From Cymbidium sinense (taxonomy: Eukaryota > Streptophyta > Magnoliopsida > Asparagales > Orchidaceae), in NCBI GenBank assembly GCA_021442155.1, contig CM038225.1, positions 79,868,925-79,932,924 on the forward strand: 64,000 bases of DNA, in the 5' to 3' direction. The notes below the pieces were generated by a model that searched no databases, was not told where the DNA came from, and was given only the letters and a program-made list of their open reading frames with translations. This document shows positions 49,113 through 61,670 of the stretch, piece by piece. Position 1 is the stretch's first letter, and each line of letters starts with the position of its first letter. The translations under genes and the position numbers were made by a program.

Positions 49113-50421
49113 TGGTATTTATTTTTTGGTTATGTGTTTTGTGTGTATATGTGAGGGGACACCACATAGATCCTAAGATGTACTTATTAGGGTGATCAAG
49201 TATGACATTATGGAATAGTGTGGGATCTCGAGAGATAGAAGTCACTACCCTATAATGGACCTAATCACCTAATAATGATTCCTAAGGCATGATGGGTCTT
49301 TGAATATACCAAAGATTTTTTTCCCTATTTTACATGAAAAAGTAAAGTAGAGTTTATTTAAATCAGGTTCGCTAAGTTCCCTATAGAGGCAAGCCTCCAT
49401 AATTAATTACATCTTAAGAAAAAATGAATCCCTTAAGAATACTCTCAATTAAAGTAAGCGATTATTATCTCCAAAGAATTCAAAGATAGGACTATCAATA
49501 AATTGGTTATATTTTAGAAAATCAAGTGAGAGAGATCAAAAGAGGAGAGTTATTATCGAAACCAAAGGAGATTAGTAGGGAGTACTCATGATACTAGGAA
49601 ACTTAGTGAGCACTCCAATCTATCCTATGGTTGGGCTTTATGTATTTGAATGTGAGAAGATTTATTTATTTGAGTTGAAATTTTATTAGAAATCTAGGAC
49701 TTATAATTCCACAATACAAGATTATGAAAATTCCTACGAGGTGAGGATTTATGCTTGTAGCCCATAAAGGGAAACAACAATCTCAGATCCTAAATCTAGG
49801 GAGCTTTGGCGAAGGCCAAAGCACAACCAAAATTTATGGTAAAAGTGGGTATATGGTTTACCTCCATAAGAGAGAGTAAGCCACTCGACTGTTGGACTTA
49901 TTATCGTCTGGAGTGGTAGCCAGTAACTCCTCCTATGCTTTAAATCTATGTAGACAAGTCATATGCTTCGCAAGATAGTTAAGCTGTTATTAATTTAGAA
50001 GAGAAACTAAGTCATTAAAATCACTCCCTAAGAGAATAGATCATGAAGGTCATGAATAATGACTTAAATCTAATGCAAATTTTGTAAAGTTTTATTTGAT
50101 TTTTAGACCCTTTATTTTGATACAGGCCATAAGATTTTGTATGCCTAGATGCGTGCAAAATTGACTATGGGCCAAATCAAAAAGAGAAAGAGGTGTCTTT
50201 CCATCAAAGGCTCTTACAAGTTAAGCCTTTATTCTCTGGCACCGATGGAAGCCCTCTCTTAATAAGAGTGAAATAATATGATATTCATGATATTATACAT
50301 ACAATCATCCAGCTAAGGGGTTGCTAAATATTTTTATTATCTTGATTTAATTCTTATGCTTTTATGTGAGGTTATGAGTTAATTTAAAATTTTAGTTATG
50401 AGTTGTTAGTGGGATAGAAAA

Positions 50422-50427
50422 TTTATT
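50422..50427 (-). terminator. LTR poly(A) signal, copy F
   Basis: AATAAA in LTR sense, 201 bases downstream of the TATA box. Confidence 0.5.
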
Positions 50428-50627
50428 TTTATCCTAAGAGCCTAATCGCATCCAGGCCATACAGTAATCACCAATCATAAAGAAACTATGAAAAGACAAG
50501 CTGTTTCTAATGCACAAGCTAAACAGAACATCAAATAATTTTATAAAGCTATCACAAAAGAGTAAGAGGCCGATGGGGTCGGGTACCGCCGTACAACCCA
50601 AAAAGAAATATGGGAAACTAAGCTCTA

Positions 50628-50635
50628 CCCTTATA
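50628..50635 (-). promoter_or_regulatory. LTR core promoter (TATA box), copy F
   Basis: TATAAGGG in LTR sense, followed by GGGTTGTACGGCGGTACCC-type sequence as in D. The open frame across it (50,434-50,643, minus) has a similar frame in copy A (551-736). It begins at or upstream of the TATA box, so it is better explained by the conserved promoter and R block than by a protein. Confidence 0.55.
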
Positions 50636-51839
50636 CATCTCATTATAATGAAAGAATAATTATAATTATGAAATGATAGGTTTCATGGTGGTCTTCATTC
50701 TTCATCATCCATTCTTCACTCTTCATCTTTCATTTCTTCATTATTATTTTGCTCCATTTCTTTCTTTCTTTTAGTTTAATTGGGATGTTGTTTGCTCCAA
50801 AGGAATCACATGGTGTATAAGATTTGGTCTTATAACCAATGCTCATTCGAATCCCCCATAACACTTATCCTAATCCTAATGCAAAATTATATTAAAAGAG
50901 AAGGAAAGTAAATCTAGCTATACCTGCAAAAATAAGTGTTAGCTAAACACACCATACAACCCAAACAGTTATATGAATAATTTGGACTTAGCACCCCACA
51001 CATAAGTAACCAAGTCCACCTATCCTAACTTGGGTTATGCTTAGGGGCTAAGCAACCTGCATAGCAAAAAGTATTTATATTTTATTTAACGGCCCCTTAA
51101 GAATAATACCCCGCATAAGACATGATTAGGCTAATATCGGCCTAACATCTAGACTACGCACATACACCCTAACATCCAGTCTAAAATAATACATCACAAA
51201 ACCAAACATACACCAAACCATGCACCGTCCTAACATAAAGCTAAAAATGGTGAATTAATCTAATGTGCATGTTTTAAGGCTTGTGTGGTATGTCCTAACT
51301 AAGCTTTAGGGTTATGATTAGCTAAGTGTGGAGGATTTAATTTATAAAGGGTTGATTTCTCTTTAAGTTGTTTGATTGATTTGAAGATCTTGCATAGTAT
51401 TTTTTTTTGTTTCATATAGCATACACTTAGCAACTAAGTGTTATAAAGAGAAGAAAGAGAGGGAGTTTCTCTTTTATCCCTACCTTAAGTCATTTCTAAG
51501 GTAAGTTAATTAATGAATTTCCTTTAGTGAATGGTTTATTTTGTATTTTAATTAACCCTAAGTTTAGGTTCACTCTAAATAACCGTATTCAATAAGAAAG
51601 GCATCTTAAGATTAATTGAAATGGATTACTATCATATAACACACATTCATTCATTTCTTTCCATCATGTACATCATGCATATGAATAATTCTAAGCATGC
51701 CTATACATGCAATGCAAGTCTTAGCACACTTTGATGATGAATGCAAAGAAGTGTATTTGGAATTTAAATGTTTCTTTTTTTTTTGGATTAAATTATGAAT
51801 TCATGTCTTTATTATATAGAAAAGAGGGATTTGTCATCC

Positions 51840-52250
51840 ATTAGCTAAATAGACATTCACATCTATAAAAGTTTTAAGTGAGTATGGCACCATTATTTTC
51901 TACACCAGGGGCGTAAAGTACAATGCCTACTTAGGGCTACTTAAAGCCTCACAGTCCCAGGATGTCCAGACTAATATACCACTTTTCTTAGATACATGTA
52001 AACGTATGAATAACTATAAGGATAGAAAAATCCATGGAAAAGGTTGTGCTTGATTTATTTGATTTATGATTCTTTATTCATTGGTCACACCATACATACA
52101 AATGTATAAGAGTTTTGATTGAGTATAATGCCATTGTTTTCTACACCAGGGGTGTAAGATACAAGACCTACTTAGGGCTACTTAAAGCCTTGCAGCCCTC
52201 AGATTTCTAGCCTAATATACAACTTTTCTCAAATACATATGAATGTACAA
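51840..52250. repeat. Two-unit ~240-bp tandem repeat in LTR F
   Basis: The 'gtacaagacctacttagggc' type block occurs twice (centred near 51,930 and 52,170). It is the same repeat that is single in B and E and triple in D. Confidence 0.75.
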
Positions 52251-55200
52251 AAAGAACCATATGAAGAGGGAATCATGCAAGAAATTATGTTTGATTTGAT
52301 TATGTGAGTTACATATGTGATATGAAATTCTTCTTTAGTCTTAACATGGAGATGCATAGGAGTAGATTTAGGCAAATGTTGTGTTCTTTTCAAATGAATT
52401 ATACACTTGCAAATCCTATGTGAATCCAAGTTAATATAAGGAAAGAGAACTTCATATTGCATATTTTAAATTATCATCACATGCAAGCTTATAGGTACTT
52501 GTAATTAACATCACTTCATTTATAATAATTGATTCATTGGCATTTTAAAATAGTTTTTTGATTTAATAGTGATAATAGCCACTCATACTTTTAATTCAAG
52601 TCAACACATGCAATTTGACATAAAAGAAAATATTTCATTTAATTAATTTTAAAATAAATGAATGCATGATTTCATATGGCAAACAATATTTAGCATGATT
52701 GGAAAGAAATAAAGGAATGTAAGCACAAGATTTCATTTATCCTAATTAATTCTTAAGGATAATCACATTAAATAAGACTATTTTAAAAAACCTAAAATTC
52801 TTTAAAGTCATTTTAAACTTTGAGTTTGATTTGATTTAGGAAATATGAAAGTGGATTGTTAATCCTAAACCAATTCCCCATGTGTGAATTAATTTGGTTT
52901 AATAAAGAATATTTAAGTTGATTTTATATTTTAATTAGGTTAAGGTATGAATTAAATGAATTAATTAACCCTTACCTATGTCACTTTAAGTTAATTAACT
53001 AATTAATAATAAGCCAATATGATATGCAACCACATGAAAAGTAAATTTGCAATGCTCCTAAGAAAAGAAAGGGGCCTAATGCAATTGGCTTATGATTAAT
53101 AGTTAATTAAACTTAAGGGATCTCACTTAATTACTTTTATGATTTTCTCACATATGTGAGCCAACCATAATTTCATTATCTCTCAGCTTGGGTTATTGAA
53201 CACCCAAGGAGCTACCCAAAATCAATTAAAGGTTGCTTATGTGTGGATGAATTGATTCTTAATTTTAATTTCATTAAGCTTTTACTTAATTGATTAAACA
53301 CTTTGGTTATGTTTTAATTTTAATGATGAAATTAACTTAGGGGAAAGGATAAAGGGCAAGGCCCCAATCCTAATCCGTAAATCATTTAAATATTTAATTA
53401 TATTTTGATTTCCTTATTTTAAAGATTAATCACTTAATTAATCAATTAGTCATTCCATTAATCATTAATTAATTTGATTTTTAAAGATAAAGAAGGCTTA
53501 GGAAATGAATTAGGAAAAGTATCCCCAATCACATTCCCTAAGTTATATTACTCTTCAAGAGAGGTGATTATGTTTAAATGATCAATCAAGTTGATGTTCA
53601 TTCATTAATTATGATTAATTAAATTAAGAGAGTGACTAGGGCTTAATAAAGTGAATTTTCTAATTAAGCAATCAATAAAATCCCAAAAACATATGAGAGG
53701 TAGAGTTCATCCCCCTAAGCATCTATAGAAAATTTGAAATTAATTATGTGCTAAATTAAGCTATAATTAAGCTAAGTAGATTTTTGATAAAACCCTAATT
53801 AAGCCAAAATCATTACTCAAAATTAATTAATAATAATTTTCTTAGATTCTACTTTGAAATATCTTTAGAATGAGTCTAAGTTTGTATTTTTTGAATTTAT
53901 TTGGAATTAATCATGATTTTAGGAAGTTTCAGGATTAAAAACCAATTAATTAGCCCTAATTAAAGCCTTAATTTCATCGAGCCATGTGGCGGCTAGCATA
54001 GCGTGTTGATACAGCACACTTTCCATGTGATGCGATGGGATTGGCTATTTAAGTAGTCACATCCACGCGCTGACTCAACCAGCGGCGGGGGCTCATTCTC
54101 TGTGGACCATCCGATCTAAGATCGGACGACCACGATTCGATCCGTGATTTAGGAAAGGAATCAAAGGCTCTACCATGGGATTTGATTGGGATTTGATTAG
54201 AGCCATTCATCACAATCAGGCGGAATGGATGACTCATGATCTATACCATTCACAAGCGATGAAAGATGGATGTCGTCTGTCTTCCCTCGTTCGATTCGAG
54301 CTCATAGAAGCTTGGATTGTCTCCAAGTTCTTCCCACACCTTTGGGGAAGGGAGACGCACACATCCAACGATCAAAAATCCATGAAATTCAAATTTACTT
54401 CACAGAGGACCAACCCACTTTTCCTTACAAGGCTTAGTTTATGAAATCACCTCACCAGAGCTAATGTACAGTGGTGCAATGCCGGAGGTAGCTTCACCTA
54501 GTTGAGGTGAGGCCCTGTTGAAGAAGTTCGATCTTGATTTGGTGTGGAAGGCTCAATTGACCAATCCACGCATGCAAGGGGCTCAGCTCTGATCGAACTC
54601 ACTCCTTCCATGGCTTGGAAGCTTGGGAATTAGTTCAGTTGGCTTCGATAGGGTATGGTGACTGTATGGCTAAGAAGAATTGAAATTTGATTCAGGGGAG
54701 AGAAAGTGTTGCTCTGGATTAGGATGCCCTATTTCAGCTTTGCTCGGGAATGGGCAATGCCGATCGAGGAGGGCTTTGGGATCCTTAGAAATACTTTGAG
54801 GGGCTTCAGAATTGACTTAGGAGGGCTCATGATATAATTTTCTGTGATTTTCCACTCGAATTGAGGGAGTATACCCCTCAATTGCCCATCATGGACGAAA
54901 GGCAGCGTGTGCACGATTTACATTGGCTCACCACTGTCTGGTCTGGGTGGCACGCTAGGGATGGGAGGAATGATGGGAGGCTACCATGGATCCATTGTGC
55001 ATGGGTACAAGAGTTTTGATCCAATGGGTGCTCGATTTGGGTTGGAGCTGAGTCAACTCACCTCCCAAAGGTCCTTGGCCGACCTAGGGTGGGTTAGGTG
55101 GGCTACGTGGGCTAGGTGGGGTCAGAAGAAAGTTCCATGGAGTGCTAATTGGCTACCATGGAAATGAGAGAGTTGACTTTGGCTTGGATCCATTGGTTTT

Positions 55201-57150
55201 GAAATTTAAATCCCATGGTTTGATGGCTAATCCCCATGGTGGGGCCCACTTGTCTTTTGGGGAGGTCTTAGGCTGACTTAGGGTGAGTTTAAGCTGAGTT
55301 AAGTCAGCCCAAAAGATCCCATAAGTTGGATTTGAGTGGTTTGGCTTGAATTGATCAAATGGGTTTTATTTGGGCTAGGTTGGGTTGGGTTGACCAATTG
55401 GTCAAATTGGCTCAAATCAAGGCTTGGGTTAGGTTCATATGATGATTTGAGATATTTTGGTTCAATTAATTTGGATTGGTTTGGCCTATGTTTGGATTTG
55501 ACTCATTTAGATTCATGACCAAATTGGGTTGGGTTGGGTGCTGAGTCAAGTTGACCAATTTGATCAAATTGGGTTGGGTTAGGTGCTGGGTCAAGTTCAA
55601 TTGGTTGATTGAAAATGATTGTAGGCTTTGGCATAGTTTAATTTAGAATTAATTTGAATTTTGGTCAATTTGGGCTAGGTTAGGTTAAGTTGACCAATTG
55701 GTCAACTTGGGCTCAATCATGGCATTGGTCAAGTTCATTGAGTGATTTGGGATGAACTTAAGCCATTGGTTATAATCAATTTAGGTTAAATCATGATTTG
55801 ACCCATTTTGGATTTTTAGAACAATTTCGATCAAGTTAGGTCAAGTGGCCAATTAGGCTTGGTTTGGCTCAATTGATGGTTTGGTCATGTTCAATCATTG
55901 ATTATGAATGGGTTTGAGTCAATGGTTTCAATCAATTTGGCATATTATAGATTTTGGCTAGTTTGGGTTTCATTTGGGTTAAATGTTGACTTGGTCAAAG
56001 GCTAGGTTTTACTTAGTTTGACCCAATTCAAGGTAGTTGATCACCCCATGATGATTGTTGATCATGATTGAGATTTAGATGGGCTTAGTTCAATCTAATT
56101 TGGGTTGGATTAAAACTTGATTCAAAATGTCTTTTAGGTCACTTTAGGTCAAGTGAGCCTAAATGGGTCAATTTGCTTGATCAAGATTTGATTCAAGTTT
56201 AGTTGAACCCACATATGAGCGTATGATTGAAATATAAATCCAATTGCAATTGGTTTGGAGCCCAATGGGTTTTGGTTCATATGATAATTTCAAGTCAAAA
56301 GGGTCAATTTGGGCTTGATTTGGGTTGACTTGAATTTGGTTTGATAATGGTGGTTTATGTTTATATTTGGATCAATGATTGAAGGAATGATTGAATCATG
56401 AAGAAATCTATGAGTTTTGAGTTGATTTAGATGCCATTTAGCCAAGGTCAAAAGTTTGTCTAAAAGGGCTAAAATTGGAAATTTGATTTGATTTAAATTT
56501 AATTTAAACCATTTGAAATCATATTTCATTTATAGTTGTCAATGTAAATGAAGATGTAAATGGGTTATGAGAAAATCACTTGAGTTTGGAATGATTTGGA
56601 AGCAAGTTTGACCAAATTAAGGGATATAGGTCAAAAGAGGCTAACTTGGATTTTGAATTGTTTTGATTTGAATGGTTTGAATTTGGATTTCATTTATATT
56701 TGTGAATATAAATGAAGGAATGATTGATTTATAAAGAAATCAACCAAGTTTGAGTTGGTTTGAAGGATTTTTGGCTAAGCATATGAAGGTAGTTGGCATG
56801 GCTTAAGAATAGATTTTGGAATTTGGAGTTAATCATGGGTTTCAATTATTTGGAGTTTGGAATTGATTCATGATTTGGAATTTGAGATTGAATTTGATAA
56901 TTGAGAAAATCAATTAGATTTCATTGATTTTAAGTCCATAAGATAAAAGGAGAAGGGATAGTTTGAATCTTGTGGATTTTCATTGGATAGTTGATTTGAT
57001 TTTGAATTTGGATTAGATTTTATTTTGTTGGCATAACCTATTCCTATGGATAACTAAGTCTTAGATTAGGTTAAGTGTTCAAAACACTAGAAGTGTCTTT
57101 TATGGAACTCTTAGTGTTCTATAGTGTGAGCACCAATGAGGCAGAACTCA

Positions 57151-59440
57151 CAAGTCAATGATGGTGATTGACAAGGCATACAAGATGAGATAATCAAACA
57201 TTCATGGATTTCAAACACTAGAAAATGATCTACTTAGAAACCGTGGGAATCAAGATCTTAGTGCATTGCAACTCAACTCATGCCAAGGGCATAAGGGAAG
57301 AATAAGGGATCCACCAAGAGATCAAACATGTGAAACTTCCTCTAGGGAAGCAGGTTCAGGTTATCCACTAGGGATAAGAGGTTTGGATTTGAATGTAAGG
57401 TATGATCTGGGTAGAGTATCCGCTGGGGATTAGAATGCATAACCTGCCAAGGATAGATGCGTGAACCTTCTACTAGGGAAGTAGGTTCAGGTTATCCAAT
57501 AGGGATAAGGATTTAATAAGATTTCTTTTGAGGGTGCATTCGCTAGGGAATGCAAGTTGTAATTGGGTTTGATTGACTCTGCTGGGGAAGTCAGGATGAT
57601 TGATGTCTCATTGGGGAGAAATTGATTGATTTTTTGTTTAAGTTTTGGATTTCAAGTTGGACCCTGTCGATTTGCCATGGACCACACTAAGAAGGGGCTA
57701 TGTCGGCCTTGGCCTATCTCAAATTTTTCAATCCAAAGGTGTTGTCCACTGGCCACATGGTAGAACTATCCGACCTAAGGGGTTGCCCATCAGCATACAA
57801 TGGTTGTGTTATAGAGAAAACGTAGTAGACTTGCATCTCCAAAAGCAAGAGACAACCGTTGCCTGTTGGACACAATAAATCAAACATGACCTAGGGAGAC
57901 TACTGAATGAATGGCTCTAGGGGACTTATATCAACTTGAAAGTAGTCAAGATAATGTCATTTGATTGAATTGCATTTATTTTAATTTTAATTATTTTAAT
58001 TTGATGGATCTCATCTGTTTATGATGGATTTACTAAGAAGGGACTAATACCAGCCTAGACTTGTCTTAGATTTACAAATCTAAAGGGATAGTCCACCGGC
58101 CATAGGGTAGAACTAACCAACCAAAGGGGTGCCTTTCGATGTGCAATGGTCAAGTCAGAAAGAAAGCGTGGGGACTCACATCTTTCTAAACAAGGAAACA
58201 ATAGGGTGATTGGTCGCTTGTGCAATAAACTGGACTTGACCTAAGGCTGCCCATCGTTTTGCAACAGTCATGCTGGAAAGAATGCATAATAGACTTATAT
58301 CTTTCAAAGTAAAGATGACTGTCAGAGTGACTCGTTGGTGGCACAATAAGTTGAACCCAACCTAAGGGAGACTACTGAGAGAGTGTTGACCCAGGTACTT
58401 ATCTCAACTCAAAGTAGTCAGGCAATTCCTATAGAGAGTTTTGCTGACACTGCCCTAAAGGTAGGATGCCTGCTTGGGAAAGGGGCCACTAGGGGATTGC
58501 ATTCCTAATCCATAAGTGAAGATATATTTTGTTTATTTTATATTTACATGGACCCTATTGGTTTGCGAGGGACCATATTGAGAAGGAGCTTATATCAGCC
58601 TAGTCCTATCTCAGACTTAATAGACTAAGGGAGAATCTGTGGATCTGTTGAACAAATTCTCCAACCACAGGGGTGACTTCAAGGAAAGGGGAACTGTCCA
58701 ATCCAAGAGTAACTAGGGTAGTGTCTAAATGGGGTCACTAAGGATGTGATCCAAATAGAGTGCCCACAGGGGAGGTTCCAGTGGGGGCGTTATCCAAAAC
58801 CCTATAAAAGAAAGCCTGTAGATATTCGATGGCCAACTCAAGGAGAAAGCGCGGTGACTCACATCTACTAAGAGTGGTGTATCCACTGGGTGGGTCGTTG
58901 TTAGCATGGTGATAACCAATCAACCTAAGGTGTCCGTTAGTTTGTGAAGTCTAGAAAGAAGGCCTGTAGATTTACATCTCTCCAAAGTGGAATTGATCAC
59001 CGAGATAGTTTATCTTCGGCTCAACAGGGGCTATCCGACCTAGGATAACTACTAAGCGAGGAGTCCTGTGTAAGGACTAAACCCAAGCTTGAAGTAGTCA
59101 AGAGGAAAGGAGCCTTTAGGGAACTTACCCTAAACCAAAAAATATACTCGACCTAGTTAGTGTATGATGGCTAGTTTAAGAAGAAAGCATGTAGGCTTAC
59201 ATCCTCTTAAACGAAGTCAACACGGGGTAGCTTATCGTTTACGCAATAAGACCTACCAAACTAACAAGGAGCTCATTGGTTTGCAATTATCAAGTTAGGA
59301 AGAAAGCTTGGGGGCTCACATCCGCCAGACAAATGACCACTGGGGTGACATACTAGCAAGGTAATATATCAGCCCGACCTAGAGTAGATAATGAGTGAAT
59401 GCCACATGGGGATTGCTCCCACATTAAAATAGCCCGAGGC
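57151..59440 (-). repeat. 3' noncoding region of element F
   Basis: Same order as in C and D: 'cttagtgcattgcaactca' near 57,260; CCACTAGGGA-type words (57,300-57,630); then roughly 330-base units from 57,655. GACTAC/GTAGTC hairpins start at 57,899, 58,369 and 59,047. The open frames at 57,645-57,878 and 58,725-58,923 are not kept in the other copies. The PPT is deleted. Confidence 0.78.
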
Positions 59441-59715
59441 AAAAGATATGTGTTTGTTTATGTTATGAAAGAAGGGAATATGATGCCGCTTGGGTTCTCT
59501 TACACCTACCCTAAACATGTAAGAATGTTTCTCCATCAAGAAAGGATGTTGCTTGGGGTCTCTTACACCTAACTTAGTTGTACTAATCAAAGTAAGATGC
59601 CTCTTGGGTTCTCGCACACCTATCCTAGTAGCATTGAAGGATTAAATATAGTTTGTGTTTGCATTGTGGAGGGATAGGATGCCGCTTGGGTTCTCTTACA
59701 CCTACCCTAAACACA
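59369..59715 (-). other. GVREPKRH peptide-repeat segment, element F
   Basis: Counterpart of 9,012-9,345. Plus-strand repeats at about 59,480, 59,545, 59,595 and 59,670 encode on the minus strand VREPKRH, GVRDPKQHPF and GVREPKRHHI in one frame (59,617 to 59,369), plus a further GVREPKRHPI in another frame upstream. Against element B the first spacing is identical and the second differs by 10 codons, so the frame is kept. Function unknown. Confidence 0.5.
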
Positions 59716-59819
59716 TTGTGGCAGGTTCATAAGAAAAAGATGTTTCTAACACATAAGGGGTAGAATTTGATATGAAAAGAAGTTTTATTGATGATTATTT
59801 TCAAACAAGATTTATGGAT

Positions 59820-61230
59820 AATATTTATTTAGGTAGAGCTCATTGATTGGAAGCAAAGGGCGCTCTCCCTTATAGTTTATGAGTTGATAAGATCCTCCTT
59901 GGTAGGCCTTTTCATTGGCAAAAGAGACTTCTCAAATGGGTTCAAACTTGCCTCCCATCTTTTGATGGGCAACAATTGGTCTCCTTAGAACTAAAATAAG
60001 CTCTTCTACTTGAAAAGCTCTAGGACAGACCAAACTTGTTGTGAGCTTGAATCATTTTGGCATTGTACAACTTGAGGTTCTGACATTCCCAGAGGCATCT
60101 CTCCTCCAAACCTTTGAGTTCTTCTAACAGCTTGGCATTCTGCTCTATAGTAATCTTGCTACCCACAGCTATCCTTAGTGAAGGGAGTTGGACTTCTAGT
60201 GGTTGAACGGCTTCAGACCCATACACTAAGGAGAATGGGGTAGATTGAGTTGGAGTTCTGTATGTGGTGTGGTAGGCCCACAAAGCTTCAACCAACTGCT
60301 CATGCCACTGTTGCTTATTATTGTCGAGTGTCTTCTTCAATATTTGGATGAGAGTTTTGTTAAATGCTTTTGCTAGACCATTTTCCCTTAGATAGTAGAT
60401 AGTGGAATATCTCCAATCTATGATGTGTCTCTGGGCGAAGCTGTTGATCTTGGTGCTCTTGAATGCAGTACCATTATCAGATATAATTCATCGAGACACT
60501 CTGAATTTATATATGATATGGTTCAAAACCGAGCACATCGAGGACTGCCTAAGTGGGATTGCCTCCACCCACTTGGAAAAGTAGTCAATGGTAGCTAGAA
60601 TGAATCGGTGACCCTTGGAAGAAGGAGGATCGATCGGACCCACTATGTCGGTGCCCCAACACTCAAATGGCCATGAGGCCAATGTAGGATGTAGAATGTT
60701 AGGTGGTTGATGTAGGACCACACCATATACCTGACATTGGTGGCACCTCCTAACTATATCCATGAAATTTGTGATCATCGAAGGATAGTAGTATCCTAGT
60801 CTCCTGATCTTGGCTTTCATCTTTGGGCTGGATTGATGTGCTCCAAATAATCTTGAGTGTATCTCAGTCACAATCCTATGGGTTTCAGTCCAGACAACGT
60901 AACTACATATGATCGAAGACTGCCGGTACAAGGTGCCGCTTACGAAAGCATAGGAAAGGGCTCTCTACTTCACCTGGTGTGCTAGTGATTTTTCTTGAGG
61001 TAGTTTGCCTATATTTAAATAATCTATAAATAGTTGCCTCTAATCTGACTCCTCGTCCTTTTTGGCAATGATAACCTCCCCTTCAAGAGAGATTCTCTTA
61101 ATTAGTTCAACGTTAATAAAGGATAAGAGTTATCTATTTTTAACCCTTATTGGAATGGATTCATCTTCTAGGTATGCCAACTTCTTGGCGAGCTTGGCCA
61201 ATGCATCTGCTACAATATTATCTCCTCAAG
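59820..61230 (-). pseudogene. int: Integrase, element F (broken)
   Basis: The best preserved integrase zinc domain in the window. The open segment 60,488-60,931 has H25 (TEIHS), H32 (GAHQ), C63 and C66 (RRCHQC), spaced H-x6-H-x30-C-x2-C. The core then follows with WPFECWGTDIVGP (Asp95) and ATIDYFSKWVEAIPL. After a frameshift, IISDNGTAF, then NGLAKAFNKTL, in which the catalytic Glu has become Lys (codon 60,368-60,370). The segment 60,020-60,340 reads EALWAYHTTYRTPTQSTPFS and LVYGSEAVQPLEVQLPSLR. The tail 59,820-60,020 is the GPF region with stops. Confidence 0.82.
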
Positions 61231-61670
61231 GAATCTTGATAGTGACCTCTGGGATTTAAGCTAATAACTTCATGGTGTACTTATGGTAATGATGGAGTTT
61301 AGGCTTTAGAACTTTGTAGGACCCAACGATTTAGTTGATGACAAGCTGAGAATCCCAGAGGATGTTGATGCTCTAGATGCATAGTGTAATGACTAACTCT
61401 AGACCCGTAATCAGCCTCATATTCAGCTTCGTTGTTGGTGGATAGAATGGACAGATGATATGAGAATCTTATCACATCACGGTATGGAGTTAGGAGAACT
61501 ATTCCTACCCCTACCTTCCCTAGAAGAGTAGTTCATGGTTCTTCTCCTTTTTGAGAGGAAGCAGAACAATCAAATTACATCTCCCAATGGCGAATGCTAA
61601 TGTCCCCTAAGTTCATGATTTGTTCATCGGGGAGGTTATCACTAAGCAGAGAATCAACAGGAAGTGGGTG
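61231..61670 (-). pseudogene. Second RNase H and RNase H end, element F (interrupted by LTR G)
   Basis: 61,231-61,530 matches the Tat-type RNase H (reverse complement of 25,228-25,540) with frameshifts. 61,540-61,670 matches the end of the RT-linked RNase H and its linker as far as 'caggaagtgggtgtgc' (also at 11,320-11,340). There the match is cut by a plus-strand LTR start. Confidence 0.7.

Larger units (their letters stand above)
49113..57150 (-). mobile_element. Complete giant LTR, copy F (3' LTR of element F)
   Basis: About 8.0 kb. The sense end (TGGTATTTATTT on the plus strand) abuts the 3' array of D, so F is inserted in D. It contains AATAAA (50,422-50,427), TATAAGGG (50,628-50,635), two units of the 240-262-bp repeat (51,840-52,250), a GC-rich block 53,980-54,120 with GGGATTGGCTATTTAAG, and a W-box-rich block 55,320-56,350. 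The sense start is damaged: about 25 bases spanning the LTR start and the expected PPT are missing at 57,150-57,156. The stretch 51,300-53,950 is AT-rich and has no supported gene. Confidence 0.83.

Noticed and set aside
54907..55167. Gly/Trp-rich 86-residue open frame in LTR F
   Set aside because: No counterpart in LTRs B, D or E; the composition follows GGT/TGG-rich DNA.
58725..58923. Overlapping minus-strand open frames, with a relative at 48,611-48,805
   Set aside because: Same explanation: repeat units of the 3' array; no frame is kept in C (29,020-29,150) and no domain is recognisable.
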